DNA of 64,000 bases from Streptomyces sp. Je 1-79. GTDB lineage: Bacteria > Actinomycetota > Actinomycetes > Streptomycetales > Streptomycetaceae. The stretch spans positions 125,627 through 189,626 of the forward strand of contig NZ_JAMGSL010000008.1 in the NCBI RefSeq assembly GCF_025195125.1, in the 5' to 3' direction. The notes under the pieces are model-generated. The model was not told the DNA's origin and did not search any database. It saw only the letters and a list, made by a program, of their open reading frames with translations. Of the stretch, positions 1-7,468 are shown piece after piece; positions within the stretch are counted from its first letter, which is position 1, and every line of letters starts with the position of its first letter. A program made the translations under genes and the position numbers.

Positions 1-11
1 GAGAGTGACAA

Positions 12-32
12 GCGACCCCCGGGTGGGGTCGC
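12..32. terminator. Stem-loop at left edge
   Basis: A perfect 8-bp stem (gcgacccc / ggggtcgc) closes a 5-nt loop. It may end a gene lying left of the window. No coding region is recognisable in bases 1-140. Confidence 0.4.
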
Positions 33-47
33 GGTGCCGTGCATCAC

Positions 48-66
48 GTAGGTAAGGCTTACCTGA
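48..66. promoter_or_regulatory. Iron-box-like operator (DmdR/IdeR type)
   Basis: The 19-bp dyad gtaggtaaggcttacctga is centred on g57. Its inner arms AGGTAAG / CTTACCT are perfectly inverted. It matches 15 of 19 positions of the streptomycete/mycobacterial iron-box consensus TTAGGTTAGGCTCACCTAA as I recall it. The regulated gene probably lies to the left, outside the window, because the neighbour on the right is convergent and has its own hairpin in between. Confidence 0.55.
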
Positions 67-96
67 CCTGCGGAAACGATCTCCGGAGCCTCCGAC

Positions 97-121
97 GGCC
101 GCGCCCTGGAAGGGCGCGGCC
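97..121 (-). terminator. Terminator of the secreted-protein gene
   Basis: A perfect 11-bp inverted repeat (ggccgcgccct / agggcgcggcc) with a gga loop lies 20 bp beyond the stop of the minus-strand gene at 141. There is no U-tract, as is usual in Streptomyces. Confidence 0.65.
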
Positions 122-140
122 GCGGTCGTCCGGGAGGGGC

Positions 141-1667
141 TCAGAGACCCTGACCGGCCTCTCCGGAGCCCCTGTGACCTCGCACGATCACCTTCACCGG
201 GAGGTCGATCACGGGCCCGCGGCCGCTGTCCGAACGGACCCGCAATGTCCCTTTCAGTACCGTGCCGGGGGCCACGCCCGTGGTGTCGACGGTGATCGTC
301 ACCGCCGTCCGGTCGTGCGGCTCCTGTCCGGCGCCCTCCAGGCCTCCGGCGGCCGGGGAGACGGTGAGCCAGTCCTGCCCGTCCTTCTCGGCCACCGTGT
401 ACGCGGTAGGGATGCCGCCCGCGTTGGTCAGGGTGAGCGTCCGGGTGCGCCGGGAGTCCGCCGGGGCCTTCACCGTCAGGGACCGCTTGTCGGCGGTGAC
501 ACGGCCGGTGCCGAGCTCGCCGTTCACGAGGCGGACCGCGCCGGGGACGGCGGTGACCGTGATCCGGTCGCCCCAGTAGTACGGGGCGTCGAGGACGACG
601 TCGTAGTCCTGCCGGTCCGCCGGGACCTGGAACAGGTAGGCGCCGTCGGCGTCGGCGGAGCCGGACGGCCCCAGGCCCCCGCTGTAGGCGCCGACCCGGG
701 CGCCGGCGACCGGGAGCTGGTCGTTGGCGTCGACGACCCGGCCGAGGATCACGGCGGTCCTCGTCTGGCGCAGGGCGATCACCGTCCCGTCGCGGAGCGT
801 GCCCTCGTCCCGCGAGTAGATCAGGGCGCCCGCCCCGGTGTGGCTCTCCGTGCCGATCGTGGCGGACGAACCGTTCTCCCGTCCGGTACCGGAGAGGTCC
901 CGGTAGTGCAGGGAGGCGGTGCCGTCCTCGCCGATCACGGCGGCGAAGGTGATCCGCTCACCGGTCGCCGGCCCGGCCGTCCTCACGTTCCGCCACTCGA
1001 CGACGATCTTCCGGTGCGGGGCGGTGCCGGTGGCGGCCCAGTACACACCCGACCGGCCGTCGACGGCGAGGTCGTCCCCGAAGGCGTGGAGCGTGCCGTC
1101 GGCCGTCTGCCCGCCGGGCGTGACGAAGGAGAGCGTGCCGTCGACGGAGGCGGTCAGCGAGCGGTACGCGTGGCCGTAGAAGGGCACCGGGAACGGCAGT
1201 GCGAGGTCCGCTGTGCCGGAGGCCCGGTCGGCGAAGCGGAGCCGCTGCGTTCCGGCCGGGAACTCGGCGGCGGTGGTGACCGAGCAGGCGGTGCCGAACG
1301 CGTCGGTACGGGGTGCGAGCGCGACGTCCTCGACCCCGCCGGAGGCGGTGACCTCGACCTGGACGGTGGCGGGCGAGGCGCAGCGGTGGGCGGGGGCGAC
1401 GGCGAGTCCGTACCCGCCGGCGGCGGGAAGCCGCAGGGTGTAGCGGCCGTCCGCGCCGGTCGTCGCGGTGGCGCCGGACGGCGAGGCGGTGACGACCGCG
1501 CCCGCCTCGGCGCCGGTGGCGCCGGTCACGATGCCGGTGAGGTCGATCGTGGCGGTGTCGGCCTGCGCGGGGGCGGCGGCCAGCGCCAGGGGCAGCGCGA
1601 GTGCGGCGGCGGTGAGCGCGGCGAGGGTTCTCCGTCGGTCACGTCGGTGCGATCGGGCCAGGTGCAC
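141..1667 (-). CDS. Secreted protein with carboxypeptidase-regulatory-like repeats
   Basis: This 508-residue exported protein has no catalytic domain that I recognise. The GTG start at 1667 follows a strong GAAGGAGAG. An Arg-rich n-region (ARSHRRDRRR), an Ala/Leu core and a cleavage site after AQA form the signal peptide (about residues 1-35). The mature part begins with a carboxypeptidase-regulatory-like or Cna-B-like beta-sandwich (TGIVTGATG...ADGRYTLRL). A beta-rich middle follows, then a second such domain (GRVVDANDQLPVAGARV...DGAYLF). The end (DWLTVSPAAG...VKGTLRVRSDSG style) resembles BACON/immunoglobulin-like modules. It is probably a cell-surface or extracellular binding protein. It is transcribed away from the ABC exporter genes and ends at a strong hairpin. 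The function is not known. Confidence 0.75.
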   Translation of the reverse strand: MHLARSHRRDRRRTLAALTAAALALPLALAAAPAQADTATIDLTGIVTGATGAEAGAVVTASPSGATATTGADGRYTLRLPAAGGYGLAVAPAHRCASPATVQVEVTASGGVEDVALAPRTDAFGTACSVTTAAEFPAGTQRLRFADRASGTADLALPFPVPFYGHAYRSLTASVDGTLSFVTPGGQTADGTLHAFGDDLAVDGRSGVYWAATGTAPHRKIVVEWRNVRTAGPATGERITFAAVIGEDGTASLHYRDLSGTGRENGSSATIGTESHTGAGALIYSRDEGTLRDGTVIALRQTRTAVILGRVVDANDQLPVAGARVGAYSGGLGPSGSADADGAYLFQVPADRQDYDVVLDAPYYWGDRITVTAVPGAVRLVNGELGTGRVTADKRSLTVKAPADSRRTRTLTLTNAGGIPTAYTVAEKDGQDWLTVSPAAGGLEGAGQEPHDRTAVTITVDTTGVAPGTVLKGTLRVRSDSGRGPVIDLPVKVIVRGHRGSGEAGQGL

Positions 1668-1828
1668 GGACTCTCCTTCACGGAAGGTGCGACATTTGTT
1701 CGCACGATCACCCGATCGTGGAGGAGAGGTGTGCTCGGCGTGGCGCCTTTCGCCCAATGTTTTCGGCCATTCCCGGGGTGTGGAGGCGGCCGGTTCTCCC
1801 CGCCGACCGGAGTATCCGGACGGCTCTC

Positions 1829-1834
1829 TAGACT
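1829..1834 (+). promoter_or_regulatory. -10 hexamer TAGACT, leaderless-type
   Basis: The hexamer lies 7 nt before the ATG of the ABC ATPase gene. There is no Shine-Dalgarno sequence, so the transcript probably starts at or next to the start codon. Confidence 0.5.
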
Positions 1835-1841
1835 TCCGGGC

Positions 1842-2768
1842 ATGAAGAACGAGTCCGTCGTCCAGGTCCGGGGCCTGGTCAAGCGGTACGGGAACAAGAC
1901 CGCCGTCGACGGCCTCGACCTCGACGTCCGGGCGGGCACCGTGACCGCCGTCCTCGGCCCGAACGGGGCCGGGAAGACCACCACGATCGAGACCTGTGAG
2001 GGCTACCGGAAGGCCGACGCGGGCACCGTCCGCGTGCTCGGCCTCGACCCGGTCGCCGACGCGGGCCGGCTGCGCCCCCGGATCGGCGTGATGCTCCAGT
2101 CGGGCGGCGTCTACTCCGGCGCGCGGGCCGACGAGATGCTCCGCCACATGGCGAGACTGCACGCCCACCCGCTGGACGTGGACGCCCTGATCGAGCGCCT
2201 CGGGCTCGGCTCCTGCGGCCGGACCACCTACCGCCGGCTCTCCGGCGGCCAGCAGCAGCGCCTCGCGCTGGCGATGGCCGTCGTCGGCCGTCCCGAGCTG
2301 GTCTTCCTCGACGAGCCGACCGCCGGACTTGACCCGCAGGCCCGCCGCGCCACCTGGGACCTCGTCCGCGAGCTGCGCGCCGACGGCGCCACCGTCGTCC
2401 TCACCACCCACTTCATGCACGAGGCCGAGGAACTGGCGGACGACGTGGCCATCGTCGACGCCGGCCGGGTCGCCGCCCAGGGCAGCCCCGAGGCGCTCTG
2501 CCGCGGCGGCGCCGAGAACACCCTGCGCTTCACCGGCCGCCCCGGTCTCGACCTCGGCTCGCTGCTCAAGGCGCTGCCCGACGGCACCCAGGCCGCCGAG
2601 CCGACACCGGGGACGTACCGGATCAGCGGCGAGGTGGGCCCCCAGCTGCTCGCCACCGTGACCACCTGGTGCGCGCAGCACGGTGTGATGCCGGACGGCA
2701 TCGCGGTCGAGCGCCACACCCTCGAAGACGTCTTTCTTGAGCTCACGGGCAAGGAGCTGCGGTCATGA
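1842..2768 (+). CDS. ABC transporter ATP-binding protein (ABC-2 exporter type)
   Basis: This 308-residue nucleotide-binding subunit belongs to an export-type ABC transporter. It carries Walker A GPNGAGKTT (residues 39-47), signature LSGGQQQR (133-140), Walker B LVFLDEP (153-159) and the switch His190 in TTHFMHEAEE. The C-terminal 80 residues form the extra domain typical of drug/antibiotic ABC-2 ATPases of the DrrA/CcmA group, ending in LEDVFLELTGKEL. The ATG at 1842 is chosen because homology begins there and a TAGACT hexamer lies 7 nt upstream. The long open frame reaching back to position 39 is an artefact of high G+C. The permease gene overlaps by 4 nt. The location before ctaA suggests a role connected with heme or cytochrome oxidase assembly, but the substrate is unknown. 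Confidence 0.9.
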   Translation: MKNESVVQVRGLVKRYGNKTAVDGLDLDVRAGTVTAVLGPNGAGKTTTIETCEGYRKADAGTVRVLGLDPVADAGRLRPRIGVMLQSGGVYSGARADEMLRHMARLHAHPLDVDALIERLGLGSCGRTTYRRLSGGQQQRLALAMAVVGRPELVFLDEPTAGLDPQARRATWDLVRELRADGATVVLTTHFMHEAEELADDVAIVDAGRVAAQGSPEALCRGGAENTLRFTGRPGLDLGSLLKALPDGTQAAEPTPGTYRISGEVGPQLLATVTTWCAQHGVMPDGIAVERHTLEDVFLELTGKELRS

Positions 2769-3532
2769 GCACGGGAACCTATGCCCCGAAGCCGGGAGCC
2801 GCCCCCGTCGGCCGGATGATCGCGGCGCAGACCGTCCTGGAGACGAAGATGCTGCTGCGCAACGGCGAGCAGCTGCTCCTGACGGTGATCATCCCGTCCC
2901 TGCTGCTCGTGCTGTTCTCGACCGTCGACATCGTCGACACGGGCGCCGACAAGGCCGTGGACTTCCTCGCGCCGGGCGTCCTCGCGCTCGCCGTGATGTC
3001 CACCGCCTTCACCGGCCAGGCCATCGCCACCGGCTTCGAGCGGCGCTACGGCGTCCTCAAGCGGCTCGGTGCCTCCCCGCTCCCCCGCTGGGCGCTGATG
3101 ACCTCCAAGACGCTCTCCGTCCTGGTCACCGAGATCCTCCAGGTGGCGCTCCTGACGGCGATCGCGCTCGGGCTCGGCTGGTCTCCGCGGGGCGGCCCCT
3201 TCTCGGTCCTGCTGCTGCTCGTCCTCGGCACGGCCGCCTTCTCGGGCCTGGGGCTGCTGATGGCGGGCACCCTGCGCGCCGAGGCGACGCTGGCCGCCGC
3301 GAACCTGGTCTTCCTGCTGCTCCTGGTGGGCGGCGGAGTGATCGTGCCGCTGGACAGGTTCCCCGGCGCGGCCCGTACCGCCTTGGAACTGCTGCCGATC
3401 TCGGCGCTCTCGGAGGGCCTGCGGGACGTGCTCCAGGGCGGGGCCCCGATGCCGTGGGGCGCGGCCGCGATCCTCGCGGTGTGGGCGGTCCTCGGGCTCG
3501 GCGCGGCGGCGAGGTTCTTCCGCTGGGAGTAG
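2765..3532 (+). CDS. ABC-2 type transporter permease
   Basis: This 255-residue integral membrane partner of the preceding ATPase overlaps it by ATGA, which indicates translational coupling and 1:1 assembly. The sequence shows about six hydrophobic segments: for example LLLTVIIPSLLLVLFS near residue 40, the LAVMSTAFTGQAIATGF region, LTAIALGLGW, VLLLLVLGTAAFSGLGLLM, LVFLLLLVGGGVIVPL and a final ILAVWAVLGLGAAARF. The motif ERRYGVLKRLGASPL is typical of ABC-2/DrrB-like permeases. Family membership is clear. The transported compound cannot be read from the sequence. Confidence 0.88.
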   Translation: MSTGTYAPKPGAAPVGRMIAAQTVLETKMLLRNGEQLLLTVIIPSLLLVLFSTVDIVDTGADKAVDFLAPGVLALAVMSTAFTGQAIATGFERRYGVLKRLGASPLPRWALMTSKTLSVLVTEILQVALLTAIALGLGWSPRGGPFSVLLLLVLGTAAFSGLGLLMAGTLRAEATLAAANLVFLLLLVGGGVIVPLDRFPGAARTALELLPISALSEGLRDVLQGGAPMPWGAAAILAVWAVLGLGAAARFFRWE

Positions 3533-3603
3533 CGGTGGTGTGACGTTCCGGGGTGACTTCACCCGTAACGCACCCCTCGTGAACGCATGCACAAGCCCCG
3601 TCC

Positions 3604-3609
3604 TACGAT
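3604..3609 (+). promoter_or_regulatory. -10 hexamer TACGAT, leaderless-type (ctaA)
   Basis: The hexamer lies 7 nt before the GTG at 3617. A tgaacg hexamer 18 nt upstream (3580-3585) could be a weak -35. Confidence 0.45.
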
Positions 3610-3616
3610 AGGGCCC

Positions 3617-4576
3617 GTGCTGACCCCCCTCGCCTCCATCGCCCGGCGCTGGACCCCGTCTCCCCGGACCCTCCGGCGCGCCGCGCTCTCCGCCGTCGTG
3701 ATGAGCGTCCTCATCATCGTCACGGGCGGCGCGGTCCGGCTGACCGGCTCCGGCCTCGGCTGCGACACGTGGCCCAAGTGCACGGACGACAGCCTCATCG
3801 TGACGCCCGAACAGGGTTACCGGGGGGTGATCGAGTTCGGCAACCGGATGCTGACGTACGTCCTGTCGGCCGCGGTCGGCTGGGCGATCATCGCCGCGCG
3901 TTCGACCAAGCCGTGGCGGCGCGGTCTGACCCGGCTCGGCTGGGCGCAGTTCTGGATCGTCGCCAGCAACGCGGTCATCGGCGGCATCACCGTGTGGATG
4001 GGCCTCAACCCGTGGACCGTCGCCGGCCACTTCCTCGCCGCGAACGCGCTCCTGACCGTCGCCGTGATCACCTGGCACCGCACCGGCGAGGGCGACACGG
4101 CGCCCCGGCGACGGGTGCCGGGCCCGGTGCGCAAGCTCTCCTGGGCGATCGTCGCGACGGCCGTCGCGCTGATCGTCCTCGGCACGGGCGTCACGGGCTC
4201 GGGCAAGCACGCCGGCGACAGCAGCGACGTCCCGCGCATGCCGTGGGACTGGACCACAGCCGCCCACGTCCACGCCATCGCCGCCTGGGTGGTCTGCGCG
4301 CTGGCGCTCGCGATGTGGCTGGTGCTGCGGGTGGTCGACGCCCCCGACGACATCCGGGCGCGCGCCCGCGACCTGCTGATCGTGCTGCTCGCCCAGGGCG
4401 GGATCGGCTACCTCCAGTACTTCACCGGCGTCCCCGAGATCCTGGTCGGCGCCCACATGCTCGGCTCCGCGCTGATGTGGATCGCGGTCCTGCGCCTGGC
4501 CCTGAGCCTGCGCGAGCGCCCGCTGCCCGCCCCGGAGATCCCGGCCCAGCCCGACGCGGCCCTGGCGAAGGCGTGA
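3617..4576 (+). CDS. ctaA: Heme A synthase (COX15/CtaA family)
   Basis: It converts heme O to heme A for the aa3 cytochrome c oxidase and is an eight-helix membrane enzyme. The sequence has family hallmarks: VTGGAVRLTGSGLGC followed by TWPKC, which gives the extracytoplasmic Cys pair of Gram-positive CtaA, the EFGNRMLTY segment, and His residues in AAHVHAIAAW and LVGAHMLGSALMW that fit heme ligation. The GTG at 3617 (319 residues) is preferred to the ATG at 3587 because a TACGAT hexamer lies between them and neither has a Shine-Dalgarno sequence. ctaB, which makes the heme O substrate, lies 2.6 kb away on the other strand. It converges on the amidohydrolase gene with 25 bp between stops. Confidence 0.9.
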   Translation: MLTPLASIARRWTPSPRTLRRAALSAVVMSVLIIVTGGAVRLTGSGLGCDTWPKCTDDSLIVTPEQGYRGVIEFGNRMLTYVLSAAVGWAIIAARSTKPWRRGLTRLGWAQFWIVASNAVIGGITVWMGLNPWTVAGHFLAANALLTVAVITWHRTGEGDTAPRRRVPGPVRKLSWAIVATAVALIVLGTGVTGSGKHAGDSSDVPRMPWDWTTAAHVHAIAAWVVCALALAMWLVLRVVDAPDDIRARARDLLIVLLAQGGIGYLQYFTGVPEILVGAHMLGSALMWIAVLRLALSLRERPLPAPEIPAQPDAALAKA

Positions 4577-4601
4577 CCCCGCGGCCCCTGTCGGACCGCG
4601 C

Positions 4602-5693
4602 TCAGGCCAGCCCGTAGATCCTGCGGGCGTTGCCCGAGGCGATCATGGTCGCCACGCGCTGCGCGTCGGCCGGGGACCAGGCACCGTCGGCGACCCATTC
4701 GCCGAGCACCCGGCTCAGCGCGCCCCGGAAGACGCTCGCCGCCACCACGTGCAGCTCCGGCAGGGCACGGGCCCCGCTGGAGAAGAGCAGCTTGCCGAAG
4801 GGGGCCAGTTCCAGGAGCTCGGCGAGGACGGCCGCCGCCCGGGCGCCGGTCCGGGCGAGGACGGAGCCCAGGTCCGCGTACACATGCGGATGGGCGCCGG
4901 TCAGCTGGGCCGTCTGCCGGTGGTACGGATATCCGTGCAGGAGTACGACGTCGGTGCCCAGGCCGCTGGTGGCCGCGGCGAACTCGGCGAGCCCGGCCGG
5001 CTCCTCGGCCCCCACGTGGAGCTGGAGCGGCCGCCCCGACGCGACGGCGATCCAGAGCAGATGGCGCAGGAGGACCGGGTCGGTGAGCCGGTCGCCCGCC
5101 GCGCGCCGCGTGAGCCAGCGCCCCGCGGCCCCGCGCACCTCGCCGGGCCCCGGCGGCTGCGCGGCCTGGGCGAGGCCCCGGCTCACCCCCGCCACGGAGG
5201 TGAAGGCGACAGCGGTCGCGGAGGCGCCGTGGACGGCCTCGGCGAGGTTGGCGAGGAGCGCCTCGACCGAGCCCGAGGTGTCGGCGACCTGCTCGGCGAG
5301 CGGTTCGAGCCGGATGACCTCGTGCGCGGCGGCGGCGCCGGCGGAGGCGATCTCGGCGGGTCCCGTCAGATCGCCGGGCAGCCCCGTGTCCACGAGATAG
5401 GTGGAGATGCCGGAGGCGCGCAGCAGCCGCCGCCCGGACTCCAGTACGCCCAGTTCGCGGCGGCGGGCGAGGTAGCGGGCCGGCGGGCAGTGCGGCTCCA
5501 GGCCGAGCAGCGGCGGACACCAGCGGCGTACCGCGAAGCCGGTCTGGGTGTCGAAGAAGGTGGTGCCGGGCGCGGGCGGCCCGGCCCCTGCGCCGGCGGA
5601 CCTGCCGAGGTGTGCCTCGAAGGTGCCGAGGCCGAGCTCCGTACGGAGCACCCCGTGGCAGTACTGGTCCACCAGGCTCGGGGTCTCGATCAT
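4602..5693 (-). CDS. Amidohydrolase-family protein (TIM-barrel metal hydrolase)
   Basis: This 363-residue protein of the amidohydrolase-2 type begins at an ATG (5693) preceded by cagggag. Segments expected for a metal-dependent TIM barrel include an early DQYCHG in place of the usual HxH, then LQLHVGAEE, VVLLHGYPYHRQ and VYADLGSV, which places a terminal-strand Asp. The C-terminal IASGNARRIYGL is the classic ending of amidohydrolase-2 enzymes (decarboxylases and lactonases). The altered first motif makes the metal ligands uncertain. The gene sits between ctaA and ctaB in a conserved streptomycete neighbourhood. The substrate is unknown. Confidence 0.8.
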   Translation of the reverse strand: MIETPSLVDQYCHGVLRTELGLGTFEAHLGRSAGAGAGPPAPGTTFFDTQTGFAVRRWCPPLLGLEPHCPPARYLARRRELGVLESGRRLLRASGISTYLVDTGLPGDLTGPAEIASAGAAAAHEVIRLEPLAEQVADTSGSVEALLANLAEAVHGASATAVAFTSVAGVSRGLAQAAQPPGPGEVRGAAGRWLTRRAAGDRLTDPVLLRHLLWIAVASGRPLQLHVGAEEPAGLAEFAAATSGLGTDVVLLHGYPYHRQTAQLTGAHPHVYADLGSVLARTGARAAAVLAELLELAPFGKLLFSSGARALPELHVVAASVFRGALSRVLGEWVADGAWSPADAQRVATMIASGNARRIYGLA

Positions 5694-5777
5694 TCGGGGG
5701 GCTCCCTGCGTGGACGTTCTTCCACACGTCCTAACGGGTGAGCCCCGCCCGAGGTTGTTGCCTCGCGCCCCGAAGGG

Positions 5778-6110
5778 TCAGGCGTTCGAGGGGCCGCCCA
5801 GCTGGATGCCGGCCATCCGGGTCCACTCGTACGGGCCGGTGACGACCTTGGCGGCGAACTCGCCGTCGAACTCGTCGTGGAGGGTCAGCTCGGCCTTCTC
5901 CGCCGCCTTCTCGGCGATGGAGAAGGTCGGGGCCACCAGGTCGCCCCAGCCGCCGTCCTCGCCGACGAGGACGATCCGGGTGCCTGCCTGTCCGATGTGG
6001 GCGATCTGCCCCTCGGCGCCGCCGTGCTCCTTGGAGAACGCCTGGATCTGCTTGGCGAGCTTGGCCGCCTTGCGCTCCGCGTGCTTGTCCGCCTGCTTGG
6101 TGTCTGCCAT
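5778..6110 (-). CDS. Small conserved hypothetical protein
   Basis: This 110-residue soluble protein has no domain that I recognise. It has a Lys/Ala-rich, probably helical N-terminus (KQADKHAERKAAKLAKQ) and a compact alpha/beta body with AGTRIVLVGEDGGWGDLV and GPYEWTRMAGIQLGG. The ATG at 6110 is chosen over an in-frame one at 6158 because a TAGCAT hexamer lies 7 nt upstream and the extension looks non-coding. It lies between ctaB (upstream, behind a strong hairpin) and the amidohydrolase gene. I cannot assign a function. Confidence 0.75.
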   Translation of the reverse strand: MADTKQADKHAERKAAKLAKQIQAFSKEHGGAEGQIAHIGQAGTRIVLVGEDGGWGDLVAPTFSIAEKAAEKAELTLHDEFDGEFAAKVVTGPYEWTRMAGIQLGGPSNA

Positions 6111-6117
6111 GCGACTG

Positions 6118-6123
6118 ATGCTA
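6118..6123 (-). promoter_or_regulatory. -10 hexamer TAGCAT, leaderless-type
   Basis: It is read on the minus strand and lies 7 nt before the ATG at 6110. There is no Shine-Dalgarno sequence. Confidence 0.45.
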
Positions 6124-6146
6124 CCGAGGGGTAGATCCACTGGCGA

Positions 6147-6184
6147 CGGCCGGTGCACGTGGTCTTGCCCACGTGCACCGGCCG
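6147..6184 (-). terminator. Strong terminator after ctaB
   Basis: A perfect 16-bp stem (cggccggtgcacgtgg and its complement) with the loop tcttgc lies 20 bp beyond the ctaB stop. It separates ctaB from the small hypothetical gene. Confidence 0.8.
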
Positions 6185-6204
6185 TTGGTCAGGGGCTGGA
6201 GGGA

Positions 6205-7152
6205 CTACCTCAGGAAGGGGTCGACCGCGACCGCCACGAAGAGCAGCGAGACATAGGTGATCGACCAGTGGAAGAGGCGCATCTCCTTGAGCTTCGCCCC
6301 GGTCGCGCCGTTCTTCGCGCGGTTCAGCAGGCCGTGCGCCTCCCAGAGCCACCAGCCGCCGGTGAGCAGGGCCACCGCCATGTAGAACCAGCCGGTGTAG
6401 CCGAGCGGCGTCAGCAGCAGCGAGACGGCGACCATCACCCAGCTGTACGCGACGATCTGCTTGGCGACGACCTTGTTGGAGGCGAGGACCGGGAGCATGG
6501 GCACGCCCGCGCGGGCGTAGTCGTCCTTCACCTTCATCGACAGCGGCCAGTAGTGCGGCGGCGTCCAGAAGAAGATGACCATGAAGAGGATGATCGCGGC
6601 CCAGGACATCGAGTTGGTGACGGACGACCAGCCGATCAGCACCGGCAGGCAGCCGGCGATGCCGCCCCAGACGATGTTCTGCGCGGTGCGGCGCTTCAGG
6701 ATCATCGTGTAGACCACGACGTAGAAGAGGAGCGCGCCGAGCGAGAGTGCGGCGGAGAGCCAGTTGACCAGGAGGCCGAACCAGAGCGTGGAGACCACGG
6801 CGAGGGTGAGGCCGAAGACGAGACCCTCTCGCGGGGTGAGGACCCCGGTGACCAGCGGACGCTGGGACGTGCGGTCCATCAGCGCGTCGATGTCGCGGTC
6901 GATGTACATGTTCAGCGCGTTCGCGCCGCCGGCCGAGAGATAGCCTCCGAAACAGGTGGCGAGTACCAGCCACATGTTCGGCACGCCCTGCTCGGCGAGG
7001 AACATCACCGGAACGGTCGTGATGAGCAGCAGCTCGATGATCCGCGGCTTGGTCAGCGCCACGAACGCCTTGACGCGGGCCCCGAACGGCCGATGGCCCC
7101 CCGGGCTGGGAGTCAAGACGACCCCTGCGGGTCGGGACTCGACGGCCGTCAC
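6205..7152 (-). CDS. ctaB: Heme O synthase / protoheme IX farnesyltransferase
   Basis: It transfers the farnesyl group to heme B to give heme O, the substrate of CtaA. It is a UbiA-superfamily membrane prenyltransferase with about nine helices. The prenyl-diphosphate motif NMYIDRDIDALMDRT lies at residues 81-95, and the conserved entry LTKPRIIELLL at 33-43. The second Asp-rich loop lies in the SMKVKDDYARAGVPM region. The GTG at 7152 (315 residues) is chosen because AGGGG sits 5 nt before it. An ATG further out (7227) overlaps a TACAGT promoter-like hexamer (7226-7231) and adds unconserved sequence. It is divergent from tkt. Confidence 0.92.
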   Translation of the reverse strand: MTAVESRPAGVVLTPSPGGHRPFGARVKAFVALTKPRIIELLLITTVPVMFLAEQGVPNMWLVLATCFGGYLSAGGANALNMYIDRDIDALMDRTSQRPLVTGVLTPREGLVFGLTLAVVSTLWFGLLVNWLSAALSLGALLFYVVVYTMILKRRTAQNIVWGGIAGCLPVLIGWSSVTNSMSWAAIILFMVIFFWTPPHYWPLSMKVKDDYARAGVPMLPVLASNKVVAKQIVAYSWVMVAVSLLLTPLGYTGWFYMAVALLTGGWWLWEAHGLLNRAKNGATGAKLKEMRLFHWSITYVSLLFVAVAVDPFLR

Positions 7153-7397
7153 GCACACCCCTGACAGAGAAATCCCAGCAAGCTCCCCGGAAGAAGACGG
7201 GGTGAAGACTTGCGCGTACCACGCCACTGTAGACGTTGCCCAGACGCCGATCTTCGCGGGGGTGGGGTCGTGTTGAGGGGGCTCGTCCCAAGGCGTGGAC
7301 AGCGCTCGGGAGGCGAAGTGACAGAGTGACCCGCACTCTTGCCGTGTCTTCTGTTTTCCGGGGCGCGCACTCGAAAAGATGGACGTGATGACGGGGG

Positions 7398-7403
7398 TAG
7401 GCT
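7398..7403 (+). promoter_or_regulatory. Candidate -10 (TAGGCT) for the tkt operon
   Basis: It lies 65 nt before the tkt start inside the 316-bp ctaB-tkt divergent region (7153-7468). No clear -35 hexamer is present. I see nothing else recognisable in that gap apart from the ctaB leader and this element. Confidence 0.3.
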
Positions 7404-7468
7404 CGACAACGCCGGTACACCCTCAGTCACCGGCTTCCAGTACATGTGGAGAGGAGCCCTGACTCAGG

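Noticed and set aside
39..1841. N-terminal 600-residue extension of the ABC ATPase frame
   Set aside because: The extension is antisense to the secreted protein gene. ABC homology starts at 1842, right after a -10 hexamer.
7153..7227. Longer N-terminus of CtaB starting at the ATG at 7227
   Set aside because: The added residues are not typical of heme O synthases, and the ATG overlaps a promoter-like TACAGT. The GTG at 7152 has a good ribosome site.
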